DNA from: Bacteroidota bacterium
Lineage (GTDB): Bacteria; Bacteroidota; Bacteroidia; Sphingobacteriales; Sphingobacteriaceae
Assembly: GCA_023450085.1 (NCBI GenBank)
Contig: JAEXHI010000022.1
Span: 248,001-312,000 of the forward strand
Length of the DNA stretch: 64,000 nt
Reading direction: 5' to 3'
Part shown: positions 44,883 through 53,349 of the stretch, piece after piece
Layout of the letters: every line of letters begins with the position of its first letter
Position numbering within the stretch: position 1 is the first letter of the stretch
Notes under the pieces: generated by a model
Databases searched by the model: none
The model's input: the letters and a program-made list of their open reading frames with translations, nothing else
Told to the model about the DNA's origin: nothing
Made by a program: the position numbers and the translations under genes

Positions 44883-44884
44883 CT

Positions 44885-45682
44885 ATGGAACTACAAAGAG
44901 TATTACCCGAAATCGTTGTCGGCGATATCACCCTCATCGTAGATGTAGCATTTGCCGAGGTCAGGCACAAGGAATTTCGCGCGTGCAGGGCAAGCTTTAA
45001 TGAAATGGAGAGGGAAGGAAACGGCTATGCGGTTTACATCGAGCCCGAGCTACAGGGACTTTCCGTGACGCCGCATCCGTACTATTCAAAACATATCATA
45101 GGGCAGATGGTGGACCTTGATCCCGAGGGTATCCGTATCAAGTATGGGCTTGAAAAGGACAGCCTGCCCAAGGACGATAATGATTTGCGGTGCGATCCCC
45201 GATTAATCGATGAGCGGTTGCAGGGAATCCTGCCAAAAATCGACATTGCAGGCAGAAAATACCATATAGATATCCGAGTCGGTGAGCTTCGGGACAGCAC
45301 AGAGCCACACAGTAGCATTCAGTTAAAAGCGCTAGGGATAAACGACGCGGGAAACTACATTTTTCTGTACGACCACGAAAGACACAATGTCATCCATGCA
45401 GATCTTGACAAGATAGAGAAGGAGCCCGAAAACACAGTGCTGGTGGAACTGCCGCATGACCTTTGGCTTGATCCAATTGGTGCGGCCAGAAAGGAAGGCA
45501 CGTACGAGCTTTCCCTGCTCGGCTCATTTCCGCTCCAGCATGATTTGAAGGCCAGGATATACCCGCTGGCAGAAACGGACGTGCCAATCTACATAGCAAA
45601 AAACCTGGAACGCAAAAACAAGGGTTTTGAAGATGACGACCCAAGGTCGGAAAGGGTACGCAAGAAGGGCAGGCGTATTTAA
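44885..45682 (+). CDS. Duplicated-module protein A (unknown family)
   Basis: A 265-residue soluble protein starting MELQRVLPEIVVGD, 2 bp after the traF stop. It contains two copies of the same module of about 120 residues: LPEIVVGDITLIVDVAFAEVR at 7-27 and LPKIDIAGRKYHIDIRVGELR near 113-134. The module continues with a LDPEGIRIKYGL or WLDPIGAARKEG segment. The C-terminus is strongly basic (RSERVRKKGRRI), suiting nucleic acid or ATPase contact. It is paralogous to the next gene. No known domain is recognised. The position between TraF and TraG suggests a role in channel assembly or DNA handling, but this is inference. Confidence 0.75.
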   Translation: MELQRVLPEIVVGDITLIVDVAFAEVRHKEFRACRASFNEMEREGNGYAVYIEPELQGLSVTPHPYYSKHIIGQMVDLDPEGIRIKYGLEKDSLPKDDNDLRCDPRLIDERLQGILPKIDIAGRKYHIDIRVGELRDSTEPHSSIQLKALGINDAGNYIFLYDHERHNVIHADLDKIEKEPENTVLVELPHDLWLDPIGAARKEGTYELSLLGSFPLQHDLKARIYPLAETDVPIYIAKNLERKNKGFEDDDPRSERVRKKGRRI

Positions 45683-45739
45683 TGCCGCCCATAAAGGATA
45701 AGTAAACTAATGATTTTTTAAAGCGAAAGGGACAGTGGA

Positions 45740-46543
45740 ATGGAAAGAGAACTGCCATTTATCACCATTTCGGGAACCGAGTTCCTGATAGAGGTTGAAA
45801 ATTTACAGTTGGTGCAAAGAGGGAACCCCGCCAACACCATTTCAATCTTTGAAATGGACGACGACGGCAACGGTTACAGCTTCAACTATTGCCGGAATAA
45901 TAAGACCATACAGGGTCCCGGTTGGCAAAGGCCTGATTTGGTACGGGTTCACCTCCCCGAACTGTTAGAGATGGACCCCGAAGGAATGGCGGCGAAGTAC
46001 GGCCTTCCATTGTCCGACCTAAAAGGAAAGAGGGACTTGGATGTGATGGTTGACAAAGAGGCGCTGGAACTGAGGTTAAAGGGAAGGCTTCCGACGATGG
46101 AGATTGCAGGACATGCCTTTTATGTTGACATCCACATGGATATGCTCAGGCCACACGATGACTTTCAATCCAAAGGTATTCGTTTCGAAGACCTCGAATT
46201 CTATTATGACAATGAAGGTACGGGGGAATACATTATACCATACCATCCAGGGAGGCGTGAATTTGAAGATGTCGATCTTCATAATATGGTCGAGTTTCCC
46301 AAAGACCTCATACTGGTGGGCTTCCCCCACGAGCGGTTTCTTGACCCTATCGGATGCAACAGGAAGGCCGGATATGATAAACTGCATGGGCTGAAAGAAA
46401 CTCCCGTAAAGACGCATTTCTCGGCAAGGGCAGTTGACCTGAAGGGCACAATATTCCAAAGGATTATGGACCGTAACCGGGGCAGACTGGAAAAAAAGGA
46501 AAGCAGGGGGCGCAGGCCAAAACAGGGACGCAGGAAGATATAA
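45740..46543 (+). CDS. Duplicated-module protein B (paralogue of A)
   Basis: A 267-residue soluble protein. The two modules begin LPFITISGTEFLIEVENLQLV (residues 5-25) and LPTMEIAGHAFYVDIHMDMLR (about 116-136). Shared features with protein A include DPEGMAAKYGLP near 78, the FPHERFLDPIGCNRK segment near 195 and the basic end RRPKQGRRKI. It lies 57 bp after protein A and 29 bp before traG, in the same operon. Together with A this gives four copies of one undescribed fold in tandem. Function unknown. Confidence 0.75.
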   Translation: MERELPFITISGTEFLIEVENLQLVQRGNPANTISIFEMDDDGNGYSFNYCRNNKTIQGPGWQRPDLVRVHLPELLEMDPEGMAAKYGLPLSDLKGKRDLDVMVDKEALELRLKGRLPTMEIAGHAFYVDIHMDMLRPHDDFQSKGIRFEDLEFYYDNEGTGEYIIPYHPGRREFEDVDLHNMVEFPKDLILVGFPHERFLDPIGCNRKAGYDKLHGLKETPVKTHFSARAVDLKGTIFQRIMDRNRGRLEKKESRGRRPKQGRRKI

Positions 46544-46572
46544 AAGAAGATGAACCATAAAGGAATAGTGAG

Positions 46573-49041
46573 ATGGAAAAGATGTTGGAGGATATATTCC
46601 CTATCATGGATGTGCAGCACGACTGCATAATCAGTAAAAATGGCGATGTAACGATAGTATTTAGGGCCGAGCTGCCTGAGATATTCACCCTTTCGGACCA
46701 GGAATATGAGGCATTCCACCAGACGTGGATAAAGGCAATCAAGATTCTGCCAAAACACACGGTACTGCATAAGCAGGACTGGTTTTTGGACGGTACCTTC
46801 AGTCCCGACTTCTCGGGACCGGATAATAGCTTTTTAAGCAGGAGCAGTGACAGGTTCTTCAACGAACGTCCCTTTCTGGACCACTCGTGCTACATCATGC
46901 TGACAAAAAAGCCCGCGAACAGGAAAGGCGCAAGCTCGCTTTTTTCCAACCTGCTAAGAAGGAATATCGTACCGGAGGAGACCCTGTCCAAACAGGCCCT
47001 GCAGGACTTCGTCGACAGCTCGGGGCAGTTCCGCCGCATCATTGAAGACAGCGGTTTTGTCAAACTGCAAAGAATGACGGACTATTTCCTGAAAAGCCAC
47101 AGGCGGACCAAAGGGCTTATTGAAAGGTATGTCTACCTGAGCGAAAGGGAAAGCAGCCATATCATCAACGATATCAGCTTTGACGAAGGACTCAGGGTTG
47201 GAGACCGCTACTGCCAGCTTTATACTTTGGGAGATGCAGCAGATCTGCCGGCCCTGTGCGGAAGCCGAATCAATTATGACAGGTATTCCACCGACAGGAC
47301 CAAGTTCAGCATCGGCTTTGCCTCGACGCTTGGACAGCTTTTGCCCTGCAACCACATCTATAACCAATTTATATTTATCGACGATGCACAGAAGGCCATC
47401 CAGCGGCTGGAAGCCAAACGCCTCCGTCTCCAGTCCCTTTCCGCCTACAGCCGCGAGAACCTTATTGCCCGCGATTCGACCAATGCCTTCCTGAATGAAG
47501 CCATCTCTCAGCAGAGGCTGCCCGTAAAGGCACATTTCAACGTAATGGTATGGTGCGATGACAGGGAGGAACTGAAGCAGCTCAAGAATATGGTCTCATC
47601 CGCACTGGCGCAGATGGATGCCGTGGCAAAGCAGGAAACAGTCGGCGCAGCACAGATCTTTTGGGCGGGCATTCCAGGCAACGCGGCCGACTTTCCGATG
47701 AACGACACCTTTGATACGTTTGCCGAACAGGCCACCTGTTTCCTAAATCTCGAAACTGGATACCGCACCTCGCTCAGTCCGTTCGGCATCCGTTTGGGTG
47801 ACAGGCTGACGGGAAAGCCCGTACATGTGGACATATCGGACGAGCCGATGGACCTGGGGGTCTGTACCAACAGGAACAAGTTTATCCTTGGCCCATCAGG
47901 CAGCGGAAAATCCTTTTTCACCAACCACATGGTACGTAGCTACTACGAACAGGGAACGCATATCGTGCTGGTAGACGTCGGACATAGCTACAGGGGGCTC
48001 TGTGACATGGTAAAAGGATATTACTTTACCTATAGCGAGCAGAACCCCATCCGTTTCAATCCCTTCTATATCGGGGAGGGCGACAGTTTGGACACCGAAA
48101 AAAAGGAAAGCATCAAAACCCTACTTCTCGCACTTTGGAAGAAGGACGACGAGCAGTTCAGGCGCAGCGAGTATGTGGCGCTTTCCAACGCCATCGGCGG
48201 GTACTACGAACATCTTGAAAACCATCCCGAGGTATTTCCGTGCTTCAATTCTTTTTATGCCTTTCTGCGTGAGAAGTATACAAAGGTACTGGAAGGCGAC
48301 AGGGTAAAGGAGAAGGATTTCGACATTGACAACTTCCTCTATGTACTCCGTCCGTACTATGAGGGAGGGGAATTCGACTATCTCCTTAATGCCACCGAGA
48401 ACCTAAACCTGCTCACGGAAAGGTTTATTGTGTTTGAGCTGGATAATATCAAGGACCATCCCATTCTTTTTCCGGTCGTCACGATTATCATCATGGAGGT
48501 CTTCATCAATAAGATGCGAAAGATGAAGGGTATCCGGAAGATGATCCTGATAGAGGAGGCGTGGAAGGCGTTGATGAAGGAGGGTTTTGCCGAATACATC
48601 AAATACCTTTTCAAAACCGTTCGAAAATTCTTTGGGGAGGCCATTGTCGTGACACAGGAGGTTGAGGATATCATTTCATCGCCTATCGTAAAACAGGCCA
48701 TTATCAACAATTCAGACTGCAAGATACTGCTCGACCAGAGCAAGTACCAGAACAAATTCGACCAGATCCAGGAACTATTGGGACTTACCGAAAAGGAGAA
48801 GGCATTGGTGCTTTCCGTCAACAAAGCCAATGACCCTTCCAAAAAATACAAGGAGGTCTTTATCAGCCTCGGTGGTATGCTGAGCAAGGTGTACCGTACA
48901 GAGGTTAGCCTGGAAGAATATCTCGCTTATACCACCGAGCAGAGCGAAAAGGTAAAACTGGCCGAACATGCAGAAAGGTTCGGTGGCAATATCCAGAAAG
49001 GCATCATGGCGATGGCCGAAGAAATCAGGAGTAAAACCTAA
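46573..49041 (+). CDS. traG: TraG-type conjugation ATPase (VirB4 family)
   Basis: An 822-residue ATPase. The N-terminal half (1-400) contains the TraG/VirB4 N-terminal domain with SFDEGLRVGDRYCQLYTLGDA and the CagE-type segments. Walker A is LGPSGSGKSFFTNHM near residue 437-451, and the Walker B segment KMILIEEAWKALMKEGFAEY is near 656, followed by TVRKFFGEAIVVTQEVEDI. It drives pilus assembly and substrate transfer through the type IV channel. The length and order (traF-...-traG-traI) match Bacteroidota ICEs. Confidence 0.93.
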   Translation: MEKMLEDIFPIMDVQHDCIISKNGDVTIVFRAELPEIFTLSDQEYEAFHQTWIKAIKILPKHTVLHKQDWFLDGTFSPDFSGPDNSFLSRSSDRFFNERPFLDHSCYIMLTKKPANRKGASSLFSNLLRRNIVPEETLSKQALQDFVDSSGQFRRIIEDSGFVKLQRMTDYFLKSHRRTKGLIERYVYLSERESSHIINDISFDEGLRVGDRYCQLYTLGDAADLPALCGSRINYDRYSTDRTKFSIGFASTLGQLLPCNHIYNQFIFIDDAQKAIQRLEAKRLRLQSLSAYSRENLIARDSTNAFLNEAISQQRLPVKAHFNVMVWCDDREELKQLKNMVSSALAQMDAVAKQETVGAAQIFWAGIPGNAADFPMNDTFDTFAEQATCFLNLETGYRTSLSPFGIRLGDRLTGKPVHVDISDEPMDLGVCTNRNKFILGPSGSGKSFFTNHMVRSYYEQGTHIVLVDVGHSYRGLCDMVKGYYFTYSEQNPIRFNPFYIGEGDSLDTEKKESIKTLLLALWKKDDEQFRRSEYVALSNAIGGYYEHLENHPEVFPCFNSFYAFLREKYTKVLEGDRVKEKDFDIDNFLYVLRPYYEGGEFDYLLNATENLNLLTERFIVFELDNIKDHPILFPVVTIIIMEVFINKMRKMKGIRKMILIEEAWKALMKEGFAEYIKYLFKTVRKFFGEAIVVTQEVEDIISSPIVKQAIINNSDCKILLDQSKYQNKFDQIQELLGLTEKEKALVLSVNKANDPSKKYKEVFISLGGMLSKVYRTEVSLEEYLAYTTEQSEKVKLAEHAERFGGNIQKGIMAMAEEIRSKT

Positions 49042-49053
49042 AAATCAAAAACC

Positions 49054-49737
49054 ATGAAGAAATACCTAAAAATACTGTTGGCTGCACTTGCACTGTCCAT
49101 TGCCTCGGTGCCAGTCCATGAAGCTAGGGCCCAGGCCGGCATTATGGCAGTAATACAACAGGGCATCAAGCGCGTAATCCGTGCCGTTGACCTGAAGATA
49201 CAAAGGCTCCAGAACAAAACGATATGGTTGCAGAACGCGCAAAAGACACTCGAAAATGCCCTGTCAAAACTGAAGCTCAAAGAAATAGCGGAATGGACCG
49301 AAAAGCAAAAGGAACAATATCGGAAATACTATGAGGAGCTCGCTAAGGTAAAGGCCATGATTACCTATTACCAGCGTATCCGTGAAGTGGCCCAAAAGCA
49401 GGTTGCGATGGTCAACGAGTACAGCAGGGCTTGGGCACTCATCCGTAGCGACCGGAACTTTACCGCCAACGAGCTGGCCTATATGGAAAAGGTGTATAGC
49501 GGCATTTTGGAGGCCACTATAGACAATATAGACCAGATTACGCTAATCATCGAGTCCTTTGCCCTCCACATGGGCGATGCCAAAAGGTTGCAGCTCATCA
49601 ATGATGCCGCAGATAAGATCGACACTACGTACGATGACCTACGCCGCTTTAACCGGCAGAACATGGTTTTAAGCCTGCAACGTTCCAAGACCGCCCAGGA
49701 AATAGCGGCCGTAAAGAAACTATATGGACTACCCTAA
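49054..49737 (+). CDS. traI: TraI-type protein 1 (DUF4141-like), exported
   Basis: A 227-residue protein with a signal peptide ending near EARAQA (residue 27). The mature part is helical: QGIKRVIRAVDLKIQRLQN, KQKEQYRKYYEELAKVKAMI, then a conserved block RNFTANELAYMEKVYSGILEA near 137-157 and HMGDAKRLQLINDAADKI near 172-190. It matches the TraI proteins of CTnDOT-like elements (DUF4141). It resembles VirB5-type periplasmic proteins in size and location. It is the first of three tandem paralogues. Confidence 0.85.
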   Translation: MKKYLKILLAALALSIASVPVHEARAQAGIMAVIQQGIKRVIRAVDLKIQRLQNKTIWLQNAQKTLENALSKLKLKEIAEWTEKQKEQYRKYYEELAKVKAMITYYQRIREVAQKQVAMVNEYSRAWALIRSDRNFTANELAYMEKVYSGILEATIDNIDQITLIIESFALHMGDAKRLQLINDAADKIDTTYDDLRRFNRQNMVLSLQRSKTAQEIAAVKKLYGLP

Positions 49738-49747
49738 AGATTTGAAC

Positions 49748-50401
49748 ATGAAAAAGACATTCATCATTTTATTCCTGCTGATAGCAGCAATACACACCTC
49801 CCAGGCACAAACGTGGAGCGAATGGACCAAGCAGAAAAAGACACAGCGCAAGTACCTCGTGCAGCAGATCGCAGCACTGAAAGTATACGCGGGTTATGTA
49901 AGGGAAGGCTACAGGATTGCCAAGAAAGGACTGAATACCATCGGCAGTTTCAAACACGGCGAGTTCAGCCTGCACACCGATTTTTTCAATTCCCTGAAAA
50001 CGGTAAACCCGAAAGTAAGACGCTCGGTAAAGGTGGGCCAGACCATTGAAATACAGCTCAGGATGGTGCAGGACTATAACAGGACGGTCAGACAGCTGCG
50101 TGATGGCGGTATGCTGTCCATCGATGAGCTGGAATATCTCAGTAGGGTATTTGGTCGGCTGATGGTAGACTGTTCCCAAACGATCGATGCGCTGATTGAT
50201 GTGATTACAAGCGGCGCATTGGAAATGACCGATGACCAGCGGCTATCGCGCATTGACGCCCTTCACAGTGAAATGCAGCAGAAATATACATTTCTGCAAG
50301 GGTTTACCAACGATACAAAAGTAATGGCCCTTTCCAGAAAGAACGAAGAGACCGATGTTAAAACCAGCCGTGCCCTGCATGGCATAAACCAGGAACAATG
50401 A
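49748..50401 (+). CDS. TraI-like protein 2 (TerB-family annotation type)
   Basis: A 217-residue exported protein (signal peptide MKKTFIILFLLIAAIHTSQAQ); the upstream start in the same frame (49724) would overlap traI and is rejected. The block GGMLSIDELEYLSRVFGRLM near 112-131 followed by LEMTDDQRLSRIDALHSEM near 148-166 is the same as in TraI and the next protein. The GLNTIGSFKHGEFSLHTDFF segment near 62-81 is shared with the third copy. Such proteins are often labelled TerB family in databases, which here is probably misleading. It overlaps the next gene by 4 bp (ATGA). Confidence 0.75.
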   Translation: MKKTFIILFLLIAAIHTSQAQTWSEWTKQKKTQRKYLVQQIAALKVYAGYVREGYRIAKKGLNTIGSFKHGEFSLHTDFFNSLKTVNPKVRRSVKVGQTIEIQLRMVQDYNRTVRQLRDGGMLSIDELEYLSRVFGRLMVDCSQTIDALIDVITSGALEMTDDQRLSRIDALHSEMQQKYTFLQGFTNDTKVMALSRKNEETDVKTSRALHGINQEQ

Positions 50402-51033
50402 AAAGCATCTTGACCACCATTTTATGTGTGGTCCTTTTAGGAGGATCGGCACAAGCGCAGTCACATGAGGCGCAGCAGCTACTGCTGAACGTGGAAAAAC
50501 TGTCCCAGTTCAAGCAATTGCTAAAGGATATGAAAAAAGGCTACGAGATACTGACCTATGGCTACAATACGGTCAAGGATATCTCCCAAGGGAATTTCAG
50601 CCTGCACAAAACTTTCCTTGACGGCCTTCTCCAGGTAAGTCCCACAGTCAGGAACTACCGCAAGGTGGCGGGCATCGTAAACTACCAGATTACCCTGGTC
50701 GACGAATACAGGAGCGCATTCGGACGCTTCAGGAGGGAGGGCAATTTCACGCCCCAGGAAATCCAATACCTTTCCACGGTCTACGGTAGGCTGTTCGACG
50801 ACAGCCTAAGGAACCTCGATGACCTGGCTACCATAATCACCGCAGGCAGGGCACGTATGAGCGACGATGAACGCCTTAGGGAGATTGACCGCATTTTCGC
50901 GGATATGGAGGACAAGGTGCTGTTCCTGCGAAACTTTAATAACAACACATCGGTGCTGGCACTGCAAAGGGCAAAAGAAAGAAAAGACGCGCAAACCGTC
51001 GGCAGGCTGCACGGAATAAATCCAAACCAATAA
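50398..51033 (+). CDS. TraI-like protein 3
   Basis: A 211-residue exported protein (signal peptide ending GGSAQAQ). It shares NTVKDISQGNFSLHKTFLDG near 57-76, GNFTPQEIQYLSTVYGRLFDD near 111-131, RMSDDERLREIDRIFADMEDK near 152-172 and the end LHGINPNQ with the second copy (LHGINQEQ). Start and stop overlap of ATGA with the preceding gene indicates coupled translation. It precedes traJ by 4 bp. Function unknown; a periplasmic structural role is likely from context. Confidence 0.75.
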   Translation: MKSILTTILCVVLLGGSAQAQSHEAQQLLLNVEKLSQFKQLLKDMKKGYEILTYGYNTVKDISQGNFSLHKTFLDGLLQVSPTVRNYRKVAGIVNYQITLVDEYRSAFGRFRREGNFTPQEIQYLSTVYGRLFDDSLRNLDDLATIITAGRARMSDDERLREIDRIFADMEDKVLFLRNFNNNTSVLALQRAKERKDAQTVGRLHGINPNQ

Positions 51034-51037
51034 TAAA

Positions 51038-52243
51038 ATGAAAACAACGAAAAAAATAGCCTTGGCAATGCTGATGCTACTTCTCCCCAATTTAGGAATG
51101 GCACAGGGGCTTGCCGATGAAATGAACGGGCTGCATGGTGTCTTGGACCAGCTCTACAATGAAATGATGCCATTATGCAGCCAGCTGATCGGGGTCGGCC
51201 AGGGCCTGGCCGGATTTGCAGCACTATGGTACATTGCCTCGAGGGTCTGGCGCCATCTTGCCAATGCAGAGCCCATAGACTTCTATCCCCTGATGAGGCC
51301 ATTTGCCATTGGCCTGTGCATCCTGCTCTTCCCGTCCGTGATGGCAATCATCAACGGCGTGATGAAACCCACCGTTACCGGAACCGCCAAAATGGTCGAG
51401 GGAAGCAACAAGGCCATTGCCGTCCTGCTGAAGAAAAAGGAGGAAGCCATTAAAACCACAAATGCGTGGCAGATGTACGTGGGAGAAAGCGGCAGCGGGG
51501 ACCGCGACCGTTGGTACAAGTACACGCACGATAACGCAAGCCCTGATGACGAAGGAATGTTTGAAGGCATAGGCAATGACATCAAGTTTGCCATGTCCAA
51601 GCTGTCCTACAATTTTAGGAACTCCGTCAAGGAGTGGATGAGCGAGGTCCTCCGCATACTTTTTGAAGCTGCGGCACTTTGCATCGACACCCTCAGGACC
51701 TTCCAACTTGTCGTGCTCTCCATACTTGGCCCATTGGTATTTGGACTGGCAGTCTTTGACGGCTTCCAACATACGCTCACTGTGTGGCTTGCAAGGTACA
51801 TAAACATCTTCCTATGGCTTCCTGTAGCCAACATATTTGGAAGCATTATAGGCAAAATACAGGAAAAGATGCTGGCCTATGACATTTCCCAGATCAATGC
51901 CACGGGCGATACCTTTTTCAGCCGCACGGATGCGGCCTACTTGGTCTTTATGATAATCGGAATCGTGGGCTATTTCACAGTACCCTCCGTGGCGAACTAT
52001 ATCGTCCATGCAGGGGGAGGCGGAGCTCTGGGCCAGAAAATTACGGGCATGTTCGGACGAAGCACGCAGACCGTGGTCAGCTCCACTACAGCAGGCGTGG
52101 GCATGGCGGCTGACGCGATGGGAAAAGTGGCAGGACAGATGTCACAGAGCATGGCCGCAAACGGAAACAGCGCACCGTATTTCGATGACGGTAACGGGAA
52201 GCCGGCAGGCTACCAGAATGAAAGGTTAAAGGGAAATTCTTAA
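51038..52243 (+). CDS. traJ: TraJ, polytopic channel protein (VirB6-like)
   Basis: A 401-residue membrane protein: signal peptide ending GMAQG, then five or more membrane segments (for example GVGQGLAGFAALWYIASRVW; MRPFAIGLCILLFPSVMAII; LVVLSILGPLVFGLAVFDGF; WLPVANIFGSIIG; AYLVFMIIGIVGYFTVP). It matches the TraJ family of Bacteroidota conjugative transposons, the VirB6-like inner-membrane channel. The C-terminal 70 residues are Gly/Ser/Met-rich and probably flexible. Confidence 0.9.
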   Translation: MKTTKKIALAMLMLLLPNLGMAQGLADEMNGLHGVLDQLYNEMMPLCSQLIGVGQGLAGFAALWYIASRVWRHLANAEPIDFYPLMRPFAIGLCILLFPSVMAIINGVMKPTVTGTAKMVEGSNKAIAVLLKKKEEAIKTTNAWQMYVGESGSGDRDRWYKYTHDNASPDDEGMFEGIGNDIKFAMSKLSYNFRNSVKEWMSEVLRILFEAAALCIDTLRTFQLVVLSILGPLVFGLAVFDGFQHTLTVWLARYINIFLWLPVANIFGSIIGKIQEKMLAYDISQINATGDTFFSRTDAAYLVFMIIGIVGYFTVPSVANYIVHAGGGGALGQKITGMFGRSTQTVVSSTTAGVGMAADAMGKVAGQMSQSMAANGNSAPYFDDGNGKPAGYQNERLKGNS

Positions 52244-52253
52244 AGACAGCACC

Positions 52254-52877
52254 ATGTTTACAAAAATGAAAAATATCGATACCGCGTTTGCCCAAGTCAG
52301 AAAGTTTACGTTGGCGGTAGTATGCGGCAGCATAGTGGCCACATGTTTTGCGGTGTACCACAGCTTTAGGCTGGTCAGCGAAATGCAGGCCCGCATCTAC
52401 ATCCTTGCTAACGGCAAGGCGCTGGAAGCCTATTCCTCAGACCGTAAGGAAAATATCCCTGTTGAGGCCCGAGACCACGTAAAAACCTTCCACAAGCTTT
52501 TTTTTACCCTCGACCCCGACGATAAGGCGATACAGGCAAATATCGCCAAAGCCCTATATCTGGCAGACGGCAGCGCAAAAAGGGCCTATGATGACCTGAA
52601 GGAAAACGGGTACTATGCAGGGCTGATCAGCGGGAACGTAAACCAGACCATCGCCATTGACAGCGTAATGATTGACATCAATTCACATCCCTACCGTTTC
52701 CGATGCTATGCCACCCAGACCATTATAAGACCGACCACGGTAACTACCAGGAGCCTTTTGACGGAAGGCAGCCTACGCAGCGTATCCAGAAGCGATAATA
52801 ACCCGCATGGTTTTCTCATCGAACGATGGAACACATTGGATAACAGGGATATCAAAAGCATGAACAGAAACCACTAA
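52254..52877 (+). CDS. traK: TraK, transfer channel protein (VirB8-like)
   Basis: A 207-residue protein with one N-terminal membrane segment (LAVVCGSIVATCFAVYHSF at about 23-41) and a periplasmic domain (50-207) with YILANGKALEA, RDHVKTFHKLFFTLDPDDKAI and a beta-rich end (YRFRCYATQTIIRPTTVTTR). It matches TraK of CTnDOT-like elements, equivalent to VirB8. The order traJ-traK is the usual one. Confidence 0.9.
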   Translation: MFTKMKNIDTAFAQVRKFTLAVVCGSIVATCFAVYHSFRLVSEMQARIYILANGKALEAYSSDRKENIPVEARDHVKTFHKLFFTLDPDDKAIQANIAKALYLADGSAKRAYDDLKENGYYAGLISGNVNQTIAIDSVMIDINSHPYRFRCYATQTIIRPTTVTTRSLLTEGSLRSVSRSDNNPHGFLIERWNTLDNRDIKSMNRNH

Positions 52878-52882
52878 AAACA

Positions 52883-53347
52883 ATGATTATGGATAAGTCA
52901 AAAGAAGAGGGATTCGCGAAGAGGGGACTGTCCGCAAAAATCCGACAGGCCGAGAGGCGAGGAGCCGACTGGCTCGAAAAATCTACCAGACATTACAACA
53001 GGAGGACATGGGGAATTTTATTGGCAATCTTCATCATGCTTGGAGGTGCAGTATCCGGATTATTGCTCATAGGAGGGCTGACAGGAGAGCTTGAAAAAGC
53101 CTTTAGCCTTGACCGCATAACAAGAACGATTACCGGTCCGCCGGACGAAAATGAAGGTGCAAATAGGGATCGGCTGACCAAAGCGGAATTTGATAGGTTG
53201 GTGGAATATAAAGCCTTTCTCGATAGCCTCCAGAAAAGCCCGGAAGGGCGGGTAAGATACTTGAAGATAGTCAGCAGACATCCGGGTCTTCCTGATAGCC
53301 TAGGCAGGATCATCAAATATTACCAATCACAAATTAAAAATAGATAA
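52883..53347 (+). CDS. Small membrane protein in TraL position
   Basis: A 154-residue protein with a basic cytoplasmic N-terminus (AKIRQAERRGADWLEKSTRHYNRR), one membrane segment (WGILLAIFIMLGGAVSGLLL, about 48-67) and a periplasmic C-terminus ending IIKYYQSQIKNR. It is 5 bp after traK and 2 bp before traM, the place of traL. It is longer than typical TraL (about 100 residues) and the match is mostly positional, so no symbol is given. Confidence 0.7.
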   Translation: MIMDKSKEEGFAKRGLSAKIRQAERRGADWLEKSTRHYNRRTWGILLAIFIMLGGAVSGLLLIGGLTGELEKAFSLDRITRTITGPPDENEGANRDRLTKAEFDRLVEYKAFLDSLQKSPEGRVRYLKIVSRHPGLPDSLGRIIKYYQSQIKNR

Positions 53348-53349
53348 AG

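Noticed and set aside
44645..44884. Longer start for the duplicated-module protein A
   Set aside because: The upstream part runs out of frame through traF; the ATG at 44885 follows the traF stop directly and gives a protein that aligns with its paralogue.
49748..51033. Tellurite resistance function (TerB) for the TraI-like copies
   Set aside because: The proteins have signal peptides and share their conserved block with TraI in a transfer operon; no other ter gene is present.
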